Source: Poecilobothrus nobilitatus
Taxonomy: Eukaryota > Arthropoda > Insecta > Diptera > Dolichopodidae
Length of the DNA stretch: 64,000 bases
Direction: 5' to 3'
Assembly (NCBI GenBank): GCA_947095535.1
Contig: OX352772.1
Location: 111,253,321 to 111,317,320 of the forward strand
In this document: in pieces, positions 32,350-43,960 of the stretch
How the letters are laid out: each line of letters starts with the position of its first letter
Numbering within the stretch: the first letter of the stretch is position 1
Made by a program: the position numbers and the translations under genes
Notes under the pieces: model-generated
What the model was told of the DNA's origin: nothing
Database searches by the model: none
What the model saw: the letters and a program-made list of their open reading frames with translations, nothing else

Positions 32350-32541
32350 TTATTTACTTTTGTTTTTACAATTACAATAAAATATGGCAACAGCAAAAAC
32401 AACACAATAAATAAACAAAAATGTAAAAAATAATATTAAACATCTACAATAATACGGATATAATGTGGTTGGTTGCAAATTCTCTTTATCATTGTCCAAA
32501 GATTCAGAAACTTGCCCTCTTTCTACAAAATTACTGTCCAT
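32350..32541 (-). CDS. Small single-pass membrane protein, hypothetical
   Basis: A 63-codon frame with true ATG at 32541: MDSNFVERGQVSESLDNDKE, then a cysteine-flanked hydrophobic segment YYCRCLILFFTFLFIYCVVF AVAIFYCNC (about codons 31-57) and a basic tail KNKSK. The arrangement (acidic N-terminus, one membrane span, Cys near both ends, basic C-terminus) looks like a real type of small membrane protein. It is transcribed opposite to its neighbours and ends 47 bp from the stop of the 31782 gene. No family is recognised and the size makes chance possible. Confidence 0.4.
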   Translation of the reverse strand: MDSNFVERGQVSESLDNDKENLQPTTLYPYYCRCLILFFTFLFIYCVVFAVAIFYCNCKNKSK

Positions 32542-32709
32542 TTGAAATGTTAAAATGTTGAATAACCAGACTTTTTGAGAAAATTAATTATTTTTTTTTA
32601 TTAATTTGCAGTGTTACTAAGATTAGAACTGACAACTGACTGAATAAAAATTCAAATTTTGAAAAGGTATAAAAAGTATGCATTATCTTTATTGGTATTT
32701 ATTTTAAGA

Positions 32710-32997
32710 ATGGATGTGAAAGATTTCTTAGAAAAATACTCATTTACATTATTAGATGAACACAAAACTTATATTTCAAATTTATACAATTAATTAGAAA
32801 AATTTGTTGGTAAAGAACAGTACAGTTCAAAATATGGAACACATTTTAGTTGCTGTCCTTGGGCTTATAATAATTGTACGTCAGGGCCTGACACTTGTGA
32901 ATGCTATTTTGTAGAAAAATATAACAAAGAATTAGAAAAGTTAATTAAGTGGTATAAGCATAATGTCAAAAGCTCAAATTGTAATGGAAATTCATAG
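32710..32997 (+). pseudogene. Small cysteine-rich hypothetical protein with internal stop
   Basis: ATG 32710 gives MDVKDFLEKYSFTLLDEHKT, interrupted by TAA at 32791-32793. The same frame then continues GKEQYSSKYGTHFSCCPWAY, NNCTSGPDTCECYFVEKY and ends at TAG 32995. A cluster of six cysteines (CC, C, C, C with one spacing CxC) suggests a metal-binding or disulfide-rich fold. It overlaps the integrase start by 35 bp. Unrecognised. Confidence 0.4.
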
Positions 32998-33848
32998 ACC
33001 AGCAAGGCGTAGATATCCTAGAAGGAAATTCTTACAAAGAGGTTTAAATGATACTTGGCAAATTGATTTAGTTGAAATGATACCATACGCAAAGTTTAAT
33101 AATGGCTTTAAATATATGTTAACTGCCATAGATATATTTTCTAAATACGCATATGCTAAACCTGTAAAAACAAAGAATGCTGAAAATGTTTTAAATTTCC
33201 TGAAATCAATTTTTGAGCGCGCTAAAGTTATACCCAAAAATATTCACTCTGATCAAGGCAAAGAGTTTTTTAATTCACAATTCCAAAACTATATGAGAGA
33301 AAAAATAATCAATCACTATCATACATACAGTGAATTAAAAGCATCAATTGTTGAACGATTTAATCCTACAATGAAAAATTTTATTTGGAAAAAATTTAGT
33401 CTAAATGGAAATTATAAATGGTTATGTATTCTGAAATCAACAATAAAAGATTATATAAAAAGTTACGCGAAAAAATGAAAGAAATATATTGAAAAATATA
33501 TATATGCAACCTAAAATTTTTCAAAAAAGTAAATATAAGGTTGGTGAATATGTAAGAATAAGTAAATATAAAGGTCACTTCGAAAAAGGCTATCAACCAA
33601 ATTGGTCAACTGAAATATTTAAAATTGACAAGATCAATAATACCTATCCAGTTACATATCAATTATCAGATTATAAAAATAATCCTATTTCAGGTGGTTT
33701 CTACAAAGAGGAACTCACTCCTGTTAAATATCCAAATTCTTACCTGGTAGAAAAAATTATTAAAAAACAAGGTAATAAAGTTTTTGTTAAATGGTTAGGG
33801 TTCAATGATGATCATAATACTTGGATTACTAAAAAAAATAGTGTTTAA
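32963..33848 (+). pseudogene. Polinton retroviral-type integrase with C-terminal chromodomain
   Basis: It starts ATG 32963. The DDE core is intact in sequence: TWQIDLVEMIPYAKFNNGFK (first D), IHSDQGKEFFNSQFQ (second D) and KASIVERFNPTMKNFIW (E). The frame stops at 33476, and after a frameshift the SH3/chromo part continues at 33489-33848: YKVGEYVRISKYKGHFEKGY and a chromodomain-like YLVEKIIKKQGNKVFVKWLG. Between them the usual YNNTxHSxIKMKP-type segment is missing, so a deletion accompanies the frameshift. This enzyme would insert Polinton DNA with 6 bp duplications, in agreement with ACGGTC at the ends. Confidence 0.88.
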
Positions 33849-33928
33849 TAAATTTGAACATATTTGATATTTATTTGTGCTATTTATACTAAAATTTTTA
33901 AATAAAAATTCAAACATTATATTTCTAA

Positions 33929-36900
33929 TTAATTATTAACATTAGATCTCTTATATCCATAGGGAAATGAACTACCATCTTCCATAAATTTACGTTTTTC
34001 TAACCTAGTTTGATATTTTTTTATTTCAAGAACTGTTATAACTTTATGCTCTTTATTACGTCGCATATGTTGTGAAAGTATGTATCTATCGTTGTCTTCC
34101 TTGACATTTAGCACCGCTTCTTTAATTGTATTAAAATTAATTTTTTGGGCGGCTGTATAGTTTAAACAAATTCCTTTAACTTTACAAACTAGTTTTTCTT
34201 CATTGTCTTTCGTACTGTGAACTTTATATGCATAGTTTTTAGGGCCTCCACTTACAAATTCTGAAATATAACTTCCAAACCATAACATTCTAGTTCATCT
34301 GTCATGTCTCCTATAAAATCCCCTGTTTGGGGTTCATATTCTCCTGTACGACTTATATATATTACGGAATCAGTGTTATAATATAAAACTCTATCCTTTA
34401 GTTTTTCTAAATAACTATATAATTTTAATCGAGCTTGAGTAGTTGTGTAAGCTGCAATACATACATTTACAGTAGATAATGATTCACCTGCTTCTTCTTT
34501 GTACTGCCAATTAACTATAATGTTTTCCTCACTTACTGGAAGAATACCACAAACGTCTATAGATGGATTTGTTAACATGTCATATAAATCCTTAGGTTGA
34601 TTAATAATTATTGTTTTTTGTAAGTTTTCTCTCTGTCCAAATTTACCCCAAAAAGAATTAAGCATTAATTTTGCAAAAGATCGTAGTCCCTGATTATTTA
34701 CAATTTCATTAAATTCTAGTTGAATATTTTCATTTCTAAGAAAATCCGTTATATACTTCTCTTTCTCTTCCTTTGTTATACAGTTACTAGGCCATCCCGA
34801 TGCCTGTTGTTTTATTTTTAAAAATTTGTTCATCATTTGTGTGAAAAGACCATCTGTTTTTGTTACACCATTGTATTGACATATGTTGTAACTCTATATT
34901 TCATGAATTTCTAATATTTTATATTTCAATTCAAGAGCTTTTAACACTTCATCAATAATCCATGTTCCAAGTAAAGCTCTTTCGTTATCATTATGTAAAC
35001 AAAATTCATTTAGGTTTTTTTCCTCACTACATGTGCGACATAAGGAAAACATTAATTTGTTGTTTTGTTTTACAGGTAATACTGGATGTATAAGATTTTC
35101 TGGTGGTAAAATTTTACATTTTATAAGTCCATTCAAATCTTTTAAATTTTGTTTAGTACAATTAACGTTTCCTACATAAACATCTGGATGGCCGACAGGA
35201 AATTTTCCATATTTGCAAACCCATGGATATAAAGAACAAATATCTATATATTTTATTTTTTCTCCTTCTTTACATTTGTAGTAGTTGTAAACATTATCTG
35301 TACGACCACCATAAAAAGAATCCCGAGGTTTTAATGGTGAAAGTTGTACTAATGGATGGTTATTTAAGTAATTCATTTTGCTTTTACTTATTTGAGAATA
35401 AAAATCACATTTCCACATTTCAATTACATTGTAATCTAATCTTTTCAACCTATCAGATTTTCTAATAGTTCTATCATATCGTTCATTCATTGTATCATTT
35501 TTATCATCATATAAATATGAATTACGATTACGTGGAAAACAGTTAGGATGACCGTGATAATAACATCCATAAAATTCAAAAACTTGATTAGTTTCTGAAC
35601 AAAAACCATCAACTTTTACACCGGCTACGACAGCTTCTTTTTGTTTAGCAGCATGTCTAATGTTAATATTCCGTTTTTCCTCCTCCCAAACCAACCATTG
35701 AATAGCTGCCTTTGATTGGTTATCTGAATACCTATACCCATTTTTGGGTATTAAACCAATCGTATCTGGTTTTAAAAAATTACGTCTAAATGCAAGATTA
35801 CAAGCAGACGCTATAGTTGTGGCCTCTAGAAAAGGTTCAACGTTACATTCTATAAGAAAAAATTCTCTGAACTTTAAGCATGATTGCGTTAGTATTGCTA
35901 CGTCATTTATACAATATCTTACAATATCATTTTCCATATAGAATTCATCATTTTTGTGATCTTCATACCATTTCAGAAATACTTCACGTTCGTTAGTTTT
36001 CATGGTATCTGGGTTATAATATTCAACAGGTGGTAATGGTCCAATATAATTTTTATTTTCCGTTGTATTGAAGAGATGCGGGAAACATCCTTTTTTCAAA
36101 TCAATTTGTAAATCAAAAACCTTTGGTAATTTTGATAATGCCATTTCAAAGTAATTAATTGAGTCTATAAATTTTATGTTATCTAATAACATTATGATAA
36201 TTTTCGAACCTTGCATAATTAGTTTAGTTTTTAAAGAGGTTTTTTGCTAATATAATATTTAAAATAAATTGATGGTCAAATAATTGTCCATTATGTGCTA
36301 CCATTACCACGACAGTTTTGAATTCTTTTCTTATCTCCATTATGTACATCAGAAATTGCTCTATAATATTTCCCTCTTTAATTCCTCTTCTTCTAAATTT
36401 ACATGTTTCACAAAAATATAACGAGGACAACGAAATACATGCGTCACATCTTTGCTCAAAAACACACAAATTTGGTTCACGTAGTTTAATATCTGATAGA
36501 ATGCCTCTTATGTACTTCTCTCCAAAAGCTTTTTCTTGTTGTGTTTCCAAATCGTAAAATATATAAATAAAATTTTTTAGTTTAGGTTGATTTTTGTTCT
36601 GTTGAATAAAACATTTATGATTCTCAGGAACATAGTTACTGCAAATCTTGCAAAAGTATTAACCACATACATGGTTTCTGTCGGCTCTATAAAGTTTTAA
36701 GTAAGACAAACATTTTTTAACTTCGTCACAAATACTGTTGCGTTTTGAACTTGACGCCCTATGATTATCTAAACACATTCGACCTCGAAATGAACGATTA
36801 CAATCATTGCATAAAATTTGTTTTAAATTATTAAGACATGCTGGAGAATTTTGACAGCATGGACATGTTCCTGTACATCTATGATTACTTTTGTTGTTGT

Positions 36901-37848
36901 ATGAAATGTGGCAATCTTCACAATAATAACTGACGTTGCAAAAAGTTGCAGTCAGCGATTTTATTACGTTGTAGTGATTTTTATAAAACAAGAAATTTAG
37001 CCGTTTTTCAGGTCCAATTCCTTCAAATATTACCTCTCTGACTCTTGTTCCCCATTTGTACACAACAATTTTATAATTTTTCAAATATTCTTGAAACTTT
37101 TTGAGTTCCTGTATTGTACAACCTTTATTTGGAATTTTTACTCCTGCATTTTTAGTTAGTTCGATAGCTTTTAAAGTTTGTAATTTTCCTGTATCATTAC
37201 GAATTTTGTGTTTGTAGTTCTTATCATTTTTAGTTTGTGATATTGCCACAATTAAGGTCTGAGGTAGACATAAATTGTTTTTGTTTTTAATGCAAATTAT
37301 TCCCTTTCGCTTTCTTCATCATATGATGAATATTTTTGTGATCTTCCTCTCCCAAATGGTAGTCTTACAGAAGTAACTGAAAGACAAAATGTATCTGTGC
37401 TTAAACCTGTAACATAAAAACAAAATAAAAGTATTAATAATAAAAATAATAATGAAGTATTTATTTAGTAGTTACCTTCGGAATTATTTTGAAAAATTTT
37501 TGATATCATTTCCCATACATCAGAAAATGTTAGATCGCCCGCATTTCTAAAACTTAGCCATCCAGGACCATGTTGCTGGAAGCTTTCTCCACAGAATGTT
37601 AGTCCTACCTTATCTAGAGGGTGCAAATCAGTTGTGCAAACATCTTGAATTATTTTATTCAATGCGTTTTTTATCCAGTTAACCTGTTCTACGTTATTAG
37701 GAACTGAATTAATTATAAACTTGACTTTACGTCCGCGTACGTTAAAACGTTTGACTACTGATGCTGAATCGCTTTCAATCCTATAAGGAAGTGATTCTAT
37801 CTCCGGTGAATGATTAAAAAATCTTTCTAATAAAATTTTTTTTGACAT
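33929..37848 (-). pseudogene. Polinton protein-primed family-B DNA polymerase
   Basis: It starts ATG 37848 (MSKKILLERFFNHSPEIESL). Exon 1 ends at a GT near 37475, and exon 2 begins at 37407 (LSTDTFCLSVTSVRLPFGRG). Next come zinc-binding-like CEDC/CPCC/CNDC blocks (about 36930-36750), exonuclease motifs YDLET (about 36555), AHNGQLFDHQF and YCINDVAI, then polymerase motifs YIDICSLYPWV (A), LNSFWGKFGQ (B) and YYNTDSVIY (C). In motif C the first Asp of the usual DTDS reads N. Breaks are stops at 36659 and 34894 and frameshifts near 37290, 36220 and 34270. It would replicate the element from a protein primer. The minus-strand orientation opposite the capsid genes is as usual for Polintons. Confidence 0.9.
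37408..37475 (-). other. Probable 68 bp spliceosomal intron in the DNA polymerase gene
   Basis: On the minus strand GAAG|GTAACT is the donor, followed by a T-rich tract and TTTTATGTTACAG|GTTTAAG as acceptor. Splicing keeps frame and joins FQNNSEG to LSTDTFCLSVTSVRLPFGRG, which continues the polymerase N-terminal region. Unspliced, the frame hits a stop at once. The length is typical of fly introns. Confidence 0.65.
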
Positions 37849-38432
37849 TTTTTATTTTTTTTTTCTGTATTGACTCGCTTGCTGCAGCTATTTGACCAAA
37901 CTAACCAAAACTAATTTAAATATTTCGTTTTTAGAGTAAAAAAAAATTTCTTCAAGCAAATATTTGCAACAATGTTTGTAAGATGTATGAATTCCAAAAA
38001 AGTAATTACAATAAATTCAATTTTAATTAAATATACGTTAGCAGATTGTATATATTGCATGCAATTGCATTTGATATAAATTATCGAAAAGGAATTTATA
38101 GAATAAATTCAGGTTTAAACACAAATATTTTGTTTTTACAGTAAACACCTATCTTCAAACAAAGTATTTTTAATAAATTATATCTTCCTTTTTTTTTTCT
38201 AATTAAAACTATTTACATCTTTTTGAATCTTTCTTTGAAATAGAAAATATTTCAACAATGTAGTTTGATTTGTTAAGCCGAAAGCAGTTACAATAAATTA
38301 AAATTTTAATTAATATGCTTTGGTAAATTCTATAGATTTCTAGCAATTTTATTTAATATAAATACTGCAGAATTTTATAGAAGAAATCATAGTCTTACTT
38401 AAAATCAAGCAAAGTAAACAACATAATCAAGC

Positions 38433-38926
38433 ATGGACAACAACACTGAAGACATATTTTCCTTTACACAACCAACACAGGTTGTGCTTCCACCGAAGAG
38501 GAAGAAATCCCAGCATCAGCAACAACCTCAACACCAACAAGCATCACAGCACCAGCAACAATCCCAACAACAACAACAACAATACGAACAACACCAATCA
38601 TATGAGCAACCAAAAAGAAAAAGATGTTTGGAATTATTTAATACAAAAATAAAAAGAAAAACTTTTTTAAAGGTAAAAGATATGAGCCAGATGCGCTCTA
38701 TACAATTAAAAAAGTTAAACTATTACCAACAGTTAATGGACCGTCTTGGGTTTTTGAAACAGAAAATTACATAATTTTCATACCAAAAACCTATCTGGAC
38801 CTATTCGAAGATAAGGAATTCCGGGAGGAAATTCTAAAAGGCGATCTCTATTTAATTAGAGATAGCACTGAAAATTTAAAACTGCTTGATAAAACAAACT
38901 ATAAACATTTAGCAATTAACCAATAA
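38433..38926 (+). pseudogene. Gln-rich Polinton protein with frameshift, hypothetical
   Basis: ATG 38433 (MDNNTEDIFSFTQPTQVVLP) is followed by a basic PPKRKKS motif, a long Gln/His tract (about codons 27-62) and a second basic motif PKRKRC. The frame shifts near 38660, at a run of T's, into KGKRYEPDALYTIKKVKLLP, SWVFETENYIIFIPKTYLDL and LIRDSTENLKLLDKTNYKHL, ending at TAA 38924. The second half looks like a compact folded domain. It is unrecognised. It is divergent from the polymerase and lies closest to the right TIR. The two basic motifs could be nuclear localisation signals (inference). Confidence 0.45.
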
Positions 38927-39239
38927 AATTGTAATAAAAACAAAATTAATAAATAAGAAAAATTTAATAAAAAAAACAAAATTCTGTATTTTACTTGTTT
39001 ACACTTTTTTTTTTGCTTTTAAATTTTTCTTTTTTTACAGCTATTTAGATTATATATTTTAATTATAAAAAAATAAATAGATGTTTAAAAAAAATGTTTA
39101 ATAAAGAGAAAGTAATTACTTATATTTAATAAAAAACGTTTGCATTTTATTTACATTTTTTTTTCTCAGGCTTTTCAGTTTAAACTCTGTGAGAGGTATT
39201 TGACTATTGTAGAGAGTCATATAAAAAAAAAAATAAAAT
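38927..39239. other. AT-rich spacer inside the right TIR
   Basis: Poly-A/T rich, with possible AATAAA signals after the Gln-rich gene (for example near 38930-38960). No gene seen. Confidence 0.4.
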
Positions 39240-40238
39240 TAGAATAGATGATTCAATATAAGTAGGCAATGTACTATTATATTTCGTATCACCTAATTAG
39301 AACGAAAAAAAGTAAAACGAGAAATTTATTTTTAAAATGAAAATTAGAAAAAATAAGCATACTCAACTTAATACATAACGAAAACGTAATTTGTCTACCA
39401 TCTGTATGACATAATTACAAGTTTCAATTTAAATCTTCTGATTACATAGTTTCTATTTTAGAATTTTCTACATAGAAATTAATACCCTTTTGATTTTCCT
39501 TTTTGTTTTGACCTTATTTTATACCATACAAGCCATCCTATACCAGGTATTCAGAAATTTAAAAATGCAATATATTCTTAATAAATTTATCTGGATAATT
39601 CAATTTATTCTTTTACCTTTTTTTCTATCTTTTAAATAATATACAAATATTGTAAACAAAACCAAATTTAATCAAACGAAAAAAAGCAAAAGGTACATGT
39701 GGACGCTAATTTCTATTTTGAATTTCTTTTTAACCTTTTTATATGCAACATATATATGTAGATTAATATTATACGTTCTTACTATACTATACTATACCAA
39801 TCTATTTGCATTCAACTTTTCTTGTCTCTTTCATTTTCTACCTTTTTAAAATAAAAAGACGAAGATGCTAATTGTTATTTTGTATTTCTTCCTATAATAA
39901 AACTAGTTAACCAACACAAAAAAAACACGCATTCCTTAAAGATACACTTTAAAACTAGTTCACCAACATTAAATAACACGTGCTTTAATATTTACATATA
40001 ATAGTTTTGCTAACTATTTTCATGTTGACCTATTATAATATACAATCAAAGAGCTCTAAAAGACTTGTTTTACCCCAACTTCTAACATAATCCAGGTCAC
40101 AACACTTCCGGTTTCTCTAAAACTCAAGGTCATTCAAATATAGGTTAATTTGCGTGGGCGTGCGATATTGTTTATTAAAAACTAGGTCGTGCGATATGGG
40201 CTTATTTTTTCCCATGCCAAAGTGCCCCTATACCTACC
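39240..40238 (-). repeat. Polinton right TIR
   Basis: About 1 kb, complementary to 16684-16969 plus 24951-25719. It lacks about 40 bp present in the left TIR and in the two tandem TIR copies at about 45430 and 51065. That deletion is therefore private to this copy. Confidence 0.9.
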
Positions 40239-40244
40239 ACGGTC
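40239..40244. repeat. Polinton 6 bp target-site duplication, right copy (ACGGTC)
   Basis: Partner of 16678-16683. Further copies of the same junction occur at 45870 and 51503 because the right Polinton end was tandemly duplicated along with its flank. Confidence 0.9.
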
Positions 40245-41647
40245 CCCTGTTGTAAGTCGTTTAAGATAATATATGAGTTATCACAAATCTCGCCGTTTAC
40301 CTCTATTATAAATGATCTATCCCTAATCATATTGATTATTAGCCTTATAAGATATTTTGGAAATTGATACATAATAAGTTTATATGTAAGTCCATCGATC
40401 CATACCGATGGGAAAGCATCTGTCAGACCTAGTAGCATGCAACCCACGCACTCTTTTTTTGAAATGTGCCAACAAACGTCATTCATCAATTTGTTAGCTG
40501 CATGTGTAGTAGATATGTTTTTGCGAAAGCCAAATTGGTTATTTGAAATTATGTTTAGTTTTTCTGTATGGAATATAATATGTTTATTAATTGTTTTTTC
40601 AAAAACTTTCCCAATATTAGATAGTAAACTTATAGGCTTGTAATTTGTTGGTTCTGATTTCTCTTTACCTGTTTTTTGAGTGGTATTATTTTGGCCTCCT
40701 TCCACATTCTGGGAAAGTAACCTATATTAATACAGTTATTAAAAATAATACAATACTGTGTTACAAAATCATTTGTTAGGTTTTTTAGAACTATATTTGG
40801 GATCCCATCCATTCCCACAGATGTTTTATTTTTCAAATTTTGGAGCAATTTTTGGAAGTCATTTATTGATATAAACTTATTGTTTTGATATGTATCTTTT
40901 ACATTATCTGCTTTAATGCTTTCGGAAAATTGTATTAAACTGTTTTTGTTTAGCAAATAGGCTTTATTTAGGTTTATTAAATCATTCACTTTTCTCTTTG
41001 TATTGGTATCTTGTACGTTGTTAACGTCATTATGTTTAGATTGAAATGTTTACCTAGTACTAACCCTAAGTCATTTGGCTGTCTTATGACAAAATTGTTA
41101 TTATTATCTATTTTTGTTAGGCTAGTTTTCTTATTGATTTTATTTGTCAAGGTCAAATTCTGTTTGCCTATAATGAACTTGTCAACCTTACATTTCTTTT
41201 TTTCTGAATATTTTGTTTATCTCTGGAAACATATTTTGTGAATTAGTGTTTTTAGCTTTTAATCTATTTTTCCAGTAGCTATTAATATTTTTTTTTAAGT
41301 TATCTTTTATGAATATGTTAACGTTATTGATTTGAGATTTAAAGGTTAATATTCTAGGATCATCTTTTCTGAAACCGGCTCGGTATAATGTATTTAATTT
41401 GCTAATAAACTGGCTCTTTGTTTTATGTAGTTTCTCAATTAATTTATTAGAATAGTTATTTACGATATGCTGGTCCTTAAGAATTGGTACTGTACATTTT
41501 ATAGTTTTATTAATAATATGGTTTAGTTTTACTACATGGTTATCTATTTCTGTTTCAATTAAATTACGCGCATTATCTATTAGGTATGGCTCCCTTCCTA
41601 ATTCTTCTTTGAAATATTTATTGAGATTTTTTTTAAAAATTTCCCGA
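40239..41647 (-). pseudogene. LINE-A ORF2, linker and RT upstream half (unit 1)
   Basis: Reading down from 41647: a linker with INSYWKNRLKAKN, then FISINDFQKLLQNLKNKTSV, GMDGIPNIVLKNL, YFPRMWKEAKIIP, and after a frameshift TNYKPISLLSNIGKVFEKTI, NQFGFRKNISTTHAANKL, GCMLLGLTDAFPSVWIDGL and a final LQQGTV. These are RT fingers and palm up to motif B'. The catalytic D of motif A (usually LDLxxAF) reads LGLTDAF. The domain ends exactly at the Polinton insertion; the FADD half is at 16272-16683. The LINE is Jockey-like. Confidence 0.85.
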
Positions 41648-41654
41648 TATATAA

Positions 41655-43960
41655 GTGGTACTATACGATTGGTTTGGAGTCACAGTGAGAGACTCTGATC
41701 CCAGTCCGTCAACTGTCAAAGGAACAGTGATACAAACATTTTTCATCAAGCTGCTGGAAATTAATCTCGCACTCATACATTCATTTCGTCATTCATTTGT
41801 TTTGGCTTCGGTCGACCATTCGATCATTGGAGCCGATTTTCTTTCCAAATTTAATTTATTAGTAGACTTAAATAAAAGTCGCCTTATGTCTGTAAAAACC
41901 TTATGAAACGCTGCACAGACATTTCAACGCTTTATTAATGAAGTAGTCCGAGGGTTGGATTTCGCGTTCGTTTACATTGATGATATACTCGTGGCCAGTA
42001 CAAATAAAGACGAACATAATATCAATCTTCAAAAATTGTTTGAACGTCTCTCATCATATGGAATTCAAATAAATCCAACGAAATGTGTTTTTGGTGTCCA
42101 AACTTTAGAATTTTTAAGCCACGTCATCACTGCTAAGGGCATATAACCAAGCCCTTCCAAAGTCGAAGATGTTATTTCATTTCCCGTACCACAGAGCTTT
42201 AAACAGGCTCAACGATTTTTAGGCATGATAAATTTTTATAACCGCTTCATACCAAATATCGCTCAAATCTTATCACTCATTTATACAAAAACTTACAAAA
42301 AAGCGGAAAAAAAGTTTTCTGGCCTGATGAATGCAACGTGGCTTTTAAAAAAGCAAAATCGCTATTGGCACAGGTAGCAATGCTGGCTCATCCACTAGAA
42401 AACACAAACCTTTCAGTTGTAACTGACGCCTCCAACTCCAGCGTTGGCACAATACTCCAGCAATGGAATAGAGGAGCTTGGGAACTACTTAGTTTCTTTT
42501 CCAAAAAAAACTATATATTATCGAATTTAAATATTCGACTTTCGATAGGGAGTTGTTAGCAGTTTACCTAGCAATAAAACACTTTAGGTATTCATTGGAA
42601 GGTAGAGATTTTTCAATTTTTACTGATCATAAACCACTCATTCATGCTCTGTTTTCCAAAACGGAACGAAGTCCGAGACAGGCAATCCACCTGGATTTAA
42701 TTTCACAATTCAATAGTGATATTTGGTACGTCCCAGGGAAAGAAAATATCGTAGCGGATACACTATCAAGGTATTCCGAAGAAGAAATCCAGGTACACAC
42801 TATTAAATTTGATCTTGAAACATTATCGGAACATCAAAAAGATGATGAAGATCTTCAAAACTTACTTTTAACATTTCCTAACTCAAAAAGCAATCTCAAA
42901 CTGGAATTGCATAAGTTAGCAGACCTTGACATTTTTTTAGAAACATCTACAGAAAAATAACTCCCATATGTACCATTGATTTTGAGACACCCACTTTTCG
43001 ATAAATTGCACGGTTTATCTCACCCTAGCGTATGGGCGACCAATAAATTGATCATCAAAATATATTTTTGGCCGAAGATGAACAGCGAAATACCATCATG
43101 GGCAAGAGAATGCTTGGCCTGCCAAAAAACAAAGTAAACCGCCATACAATTTTTCAGCATGGCAAAATTGCACTCAGGTCCGAACGCTTCGCGCACATTC
43201 ACATGGACATTGTGGAGCCCCTACCACCCTCCAGAGTTAAATCTTATATACTGACTATAGTCGATAGGTTTAGCCGATAGCCAGAAGCCTACCCTATACC
43301 AGATATCTCGGCAAAAACAATCGCCGAAACGCTCGTTGAAAATTACATTGCAAGATTCGGTTGCCCGACGGAGATAACCATTGAGCAAGGTGCTCAATTT
43401 AAATGTAAACTCTTTAGGGAATTAATAAAAATGCTCAGTGTTTACCATGTCCATACGATCCTTTATCATCCCCAGGCTAACGGAATGGTGGAACGGTTCC
43501 ATCGACTGCTTAAGGCTACCTTAAGACCTAGGAAAAACCCACCAATTGGAGAATGGAAGTACCCTTCGTACTACTGGGAATATGATCGGCGATTAAAAAC
43601 GACCTTAAGTGTTTTCCGGCAGAACTAGTATATGGCCAAAACCTCAGATTACAGATTTTTACCAAAATTAACGACAATACTGACGCTTCTGAATTCGTTA
43701 AACAACTACGGGACACAATGTCAAAGGTTCGACCTACAGACACGAGACCTTCGCCGCAAACAAACTTTTACATTCCAAAAGATATGTTCGAAGCACCGTA
43801 TATTTTTGTTAGGGTAGATGAAATTAAGAAAGGCTTAACCTGCCCCTACGAAGGCCCTTTTGAAGTGGTAAAACGTTTCGGTAAATATTGTGTTATAAAC
43901 ATCAAAAGAAAAAAACACTTCAGTCTCCATAGATCAATTAAAACCAGCTCACGGCATTAA
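41655..43960 (+). pseudogene. Gypsy-type LTR retrotransposon pol remnant (unit 1)
   Basis: Protease tail SVDHSIIGADFLSKFNLLVD runs straight into RT block TFQRFINEVVRGLDFAFVYI plus DDILVAS (YIDD). The RT fingers are therefore deleted. RNase H follows (VVTDASNSSVGTILQQ and FTDHKPLIHALF...PRQAIHLDLI), then integrase: zinc-binding region with CLACQKTK, HIHMDIVEP (first D), TIEQGAQFK where the second catalytic D is replaced by E, and NGMVERFHRLLKA (E). A TAG replaces W in FSR*PEAYP (about 43279). Frameshifts occur at several joins. The C-terminal part KKGLTCPYEGPFEVVKRFGK is the integrase tail. The element is dead. Confidence 0.85.

Larger units (their letters stand above)
16684..40238. mobile_element. 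Polinton/Maverick DNA transposon with nested insertions
   Basis: Ends are AGTAGGTATAGGGGCACTTT (left) and its near-complement ending CCTATACCTACC (right), within about 1 kb terminal inverted repeats and a 6 bp target duplication. Gene content is diagnostic: packaging-type ATPase, capsid protein, adenain-like protease and DDE integrase on the plus strand, and family-B DNA polymerase on the minus strand. It measures 23,555 bp. Subtracting LINE-B with its guest (about 8.0 kb) and the mariner (1.27 kb) leaves about 14.3 kb, typical for the class. Most genes carry stops or frameshifts, so this copy is dead. The outermost base pair of the two ends differs (AG versus GG), a deviation from the usual AG start. 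Confidence 0.93.

Noticed and set aside
38433..38774. Gln-rich frame as a host transcription factor gene
   Set aside because: It lies between the Polinton polymerase and TIR and continues in a second frame to a stop near the TIR, so a Polinton gene is simpler.
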